64,000 nucleotides of DNA from Lactiplantibacillus mudanjiangensis (GTDB lineage Bacteria > Bacillota > Bacilli > Lactobacillales > Lactobacillaceae), in the NCBI RefSeq assembly GCF_005405385.1, contig NZ_BJDY01000007.1, positions 310,001 through 374,000 of the forward strand, written 5' to 3'. Below, one piece after another: positions 62,110 to 64,000 of the stretch (position 1 is its first letter; each line of letters opens with the position of its first letter). Below the pieces are notes generated by a model, which saw nothing but the letters and a program-made list of their open reading frames with translations, ran no database searches and had not been told where the DNA came from. A program made the position numbers and the translations under genes.

Positions 62110-62544
62110 TTAATCCTCTTCTAAGTCCATTTCTACCTGACGACTGGCCCGACGATTTTGAATCCATTCTTTCACTTGAACCAAGACCCATGCAATTCCA
62201 GCAGTAAAAAGTAACAGCATTAGCGTTGATATCACAACCACAATCACGATTTGGAGACCTTCATTTTTTAAAATATCCAACTTCGTCACTAAAGCAATCC
62301 CCGATGGAATAAAAATCAGACTGATGATTTGAACGAAGAAGTTACTGACACCTTCGACCTGCTCTAATTTCACAATTTTCAATGTTAAAAGCAAGTATAA
62401 CAAGATCATCCCAATTAAGGCTGGTGGCATCGGAAACCCTGGCCATAATTGTGTCACCAACTCTGAAATCAAACTACTTACCAATAAAATCACACCATAA
62501 ATCATGATTTGTTTAATAAATTTACCTTTGAATTTTTTAGTCAT
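62110..62544 (-). CDS. lrgA: LrgA/CidA holin-like membrane protein
   Basis: 144-residue membrane protein with four helices (IKQIMIYGVILLVSSLISEL, PPALIGMILLYLLLTLKIV, IISLIFIPSGIALVTKL, VIVVVISTLMLLLFTAGIAW) and a charged C-terminus. The GFPMPPALIGMILL motif is typical of LrgA. GGAGG precedes the ATG. Adjacent to lrgB, 14 nt after its stop codon. LrgAB modulate murein hydrolase export and cell lysis, and in Bacillus and Streptococcus the pair transports pyruvate. No LytST gene is in the window. Confidence 0.87.
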   Translation of the reverse strand: MTKKFKGKFIKQIMIYGVILLVSSLISELVTQLWPGFPMPPALIGMILLYLLLTLKIVKLEQVEGVSNFFVQIISLIFIPSGIALVTKLDILKNEGLQIVIVVVISTLMLLLFTAGIAWVLVQVKEWIQNRRASRQVEMDLEED

Positions 62545-62558
62545 AAAATTGCCTCCGT

Positions 62559-63287
62559 TTAACCTAAACCAATTAACTGTGCAAAACTTGGTACCATAAA
62601 GTTCACCAAGATCCCCGCGACAACGAATGCAATCGCACCAGTTGCGCCAGCCGCTTCGCTGACTTCGATCGCTTTAGTGGCTCCAACGGCATTACCCGCA
62701 ATCCCAAACCCCAGTCCGGCACCCAATGGATTCTTGTGTAATTTAAACCAGCGAATAAAATGATCGCCTAACGCGTAAATGAGTACTGAATTTAAGATAA
62801 CCGCAAAGGCGGCAATGGCTTGATCCCCACCGACCGCTTCGGCAACTGGTAAGGCAATGGCCGTGGTGGCGGCTTGAACTAGCATCGCACCTAAGGCTTC
62901 ATCCGTTAGGCCCATTAATTGAGATACGGCGTAAATACCAAACAGCGATAATAGCAATCCGAGGAAAAGCGCAATTAAAATGACGTCCCAATGTTTCTTG
63001 AAAATGTCGTTACGTTTATAGAGGGGTACCGCAAAGGAAACGGTAGCGGGAGCAACAAACCAAAACAACCAGTCACCACCAACTTGATACGCTTGATAAA
63101 CTTTTTGCACCGGCGCTTGCAGGGCGGAGGCAATTAATACCAATAAACCAATCCCGAGCAGCATTCCAAAAAATAGTGGTTGGAATAATACAAATCGATT
63201 CGTTTTGTGATATAAATACTCGCCAATCCCATAGACTAGCACGGATAAGCCGATGCCAAAGAACGGATTATTGAGAAGATAATTCAC
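62559..63287 (-). CDS. lrgB: LrgB-family membrane protein
   Basis: 242-residue polytopic membrane protein of the CidB/LrgB family. Motifs are WLFWFVAPATVSFAVPLYKR, AVAEAVGGDQAIAAFAVILN and FGIAGNAVGATKAIEVSEAA near the C-terminus. Forms the operon lrgB-lrgA here (gene order reversed from Staphylococcus, in which lrgA is first). The ATG has GGAACTT upstream; promoter not clearly seen. Shared role with LrgA. Confidence 0.88.
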   Translation of the reverse strand: MNYLLNNPFFGIGLSVLVYGIGEYLYHKTNRFVLFQPLFFGMLLGIGLLVLIASALQAPVQKVYQAYQVGGDWLFWFVAPATVSFAVPLYKRNDIFKKHWDVILIALFLGLLLSLFGIYAVSQLMGLTDEALGAMLVQAATTAIALPVAEAVGGDQAIAAFAVILNSVLIYALGDHFIRWFKLHKNPLGAGLGFGIAGNAVGATKAIEVSEAAGATGAIAFVVAGILVNFMVPSFAQLIGLG

Positions 63288-63317
63288 AGAAGTTCCTACT
63301 TTCTTTTGTGGGAGCTA

Positions 63318-63350
63318 AGTTACAAAAAAAGCGCCCCGTTCGGGTCTAGT
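63318..63350 (-). terminator. weak terminator after the DegV gene
   Basis: CCCG-AA-CGGG-like hairpin followed by GCGCTTTTTTT on the minus strand. The stem is short, so confidence is moderate. The gap 63351-63462 shows no gene. Confidence 0.45.
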
Positions 63351-63462
63351 CATCATTTTCATGGTGGTTAGGCTCGAGCAGTGCGCCAACACGACTCTTA
63401 ATTTACTATAATCAGTATAACACACTGAAGAATAAATTAATAGTAACGATTAGATTTTATTT

Positions 63463-64000
63463 TCAATCAATTTCATGAAGCATTAACGCATAGGCGCCGA
63501 TCCCGGTATGCGTCGCAATAATTGGACAAGTTCGTTCGACCAATAATTCCGCTTGTGGCGCGACTTTTTCAACTAAAGCTTGGGGGGCTTCAGCGACACT
63601 CGCCTCACCAACATATGAGATACCGGCCGCTTCAACCCGGGTGGCATCTTTTAATTCGGCTAAAATCTGTTCTTGAGCTTTAATTAAAGCCTTTTTTCCA
63701 CGGCCGCGCGTATAAAGCTTTAACTTACCATCAACCAGCTCAAACACAAATTTGAGTTTAATCAAATTCGTCACTAACCCGGCAATTTTCGGTACACGGC
63801 CACCTTTAACTAAATTATCTAACGTATCCACAAATAAATAGACATGGGTTTGTTGGCGAATAATCGCAATCTTCGCTAAAATAGCGTCCATATCGGCCCC
63901 AGCCCGCGCCATCCGCGCCGCGGTTAAGACTTGAAAGGCCATACCACGATCAGCAGATTGCGTATCAACAACCGTGACTTGACCAGTGACCATTTCAGCC
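63463..64000 (-). CDS. DegV-family fatty-acid-binding protein, N-terminus outside window
   Basis: The last 179 codons of a DegV (FakB-like) protein, about 280 residues in the family. Visible landmarks: VTVVDTQSADRGMAFQVLTA, RQQTHVYLFVDTLDNLVKGG, RVPKIAGLVTNLIKLKFVFE, and the C-terminal ATHTGIGAYALML. The frame runs on past 64000 (AEMVTGQV), so the in-frame ATG at 63993 is not the start. FakB proteins bind fatty acids and present them to the FakA kinase. Confidence 0.88.
   Translation of the reverse strand, partial: AEMVTGQVTVVDTQSADRGMAFQVLTAARMARAGADMDAILAKIAIIRQQTHVYLFVDTLDNLVKGGRVPKIAGLVTNLIKLKFVFELVDGKLKLYTRGRGKKALIKAQEQILAELKDATRVEAAGISYVGEASVAEAPQALVEKVAPQAELLVERTCPIIATHTGIGAYALMLHEID

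Overview
The window looks like chromosomal DNA of a Lactobacillaceae member, most likely the Lactiplantibacillus plantarum group. This is inferred from gene content: gpmA, cfa, a CBS-less GuaB, DUF1129 and DUF951 genes around ychF, a lrgAB pair, split fructose-type PTS genes, AGGAGG ribosome binding sites and CcpA-type cre boxes. No rRNA, tRNA, CRISPR array or intact prophage was seen. The rsmG-noc-soj-parB cluster suggests general proximity to the replication origin, but mnmE/mnmG and dnaA are absent here.

Layout. 0-8.2 kb: aspartate ammonia-lyase, then an operon with a PRD regulator, split fructose-type PTS EIIA/EIIB/EIIC and a GH38 alpha-mannosidase, with a cre box in its promoter. 8.3-13.6 kb: a decayed accessory segment with a cre-controlled small gene, a broken XRE regulator, a 29-codon membrane peptide gene, two dead copies of a small gene whose intact copy lies at 13.3 kb, an NCS1 permease, and at least three IS30-type remnants. 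13.6-20.7 kb: methyltransferase, gpmA, AI-2E-type transporter, ROK regulator, anchored Ser-rich protein, cfa. 21.2-26.5 kb: azlCD, GNAT, and a response regulator-histidine kinase-dacA operon. 26.7-35.5 kb: guaB, DUF1129, ychF, DUF951, parB, soj, noc, rsmG, and a CNT nucleoside transporter. 35.8-44.7 kb: a possible type I toxin remnant, a DUF915 hydrolase-like protein lacking its nucleophile, a LysR regulator divergent from an aminotransferase, a cystine-type ABC transporter, and a PadR/DUF1700/DUF4097 operon with an apparent frameshift. 44.7-53.3 kb: a GGDEF protein, YdcF-type protein, RlmCD-type rRNA methyltransferase, HAD phosphatase with a DeoR regulator, and MerR with an NmrA-type reductase. 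53.4-64 kb: PTS EIIABC, HhH-GPD glycosylase, FMN reductase, a free-standing condensation-domain-like protein, a PerR-like regulator, metallophosphoesterase, GNAT, lrgAB and a partial DegV gene.

The most striking non-coding feature is a dispersed intergenic element (here called element A) present seven times in 64 kb. A full copy is about 450-510 bp and contains two diverged units of about 190 nt in inverted orientation. Each unit can fold into a long branched hairpin. Stem arms change together between copies, the ends carry a CTAAA-GTTGAAAG type inverted repeat, and the copy at 46.1 kb is flanked by an 8-bp direct repeat TTGACTAA. A second, smaller hairpin family (element B, about 120 bp) occurs three times. 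I do not recognise a published name for either.
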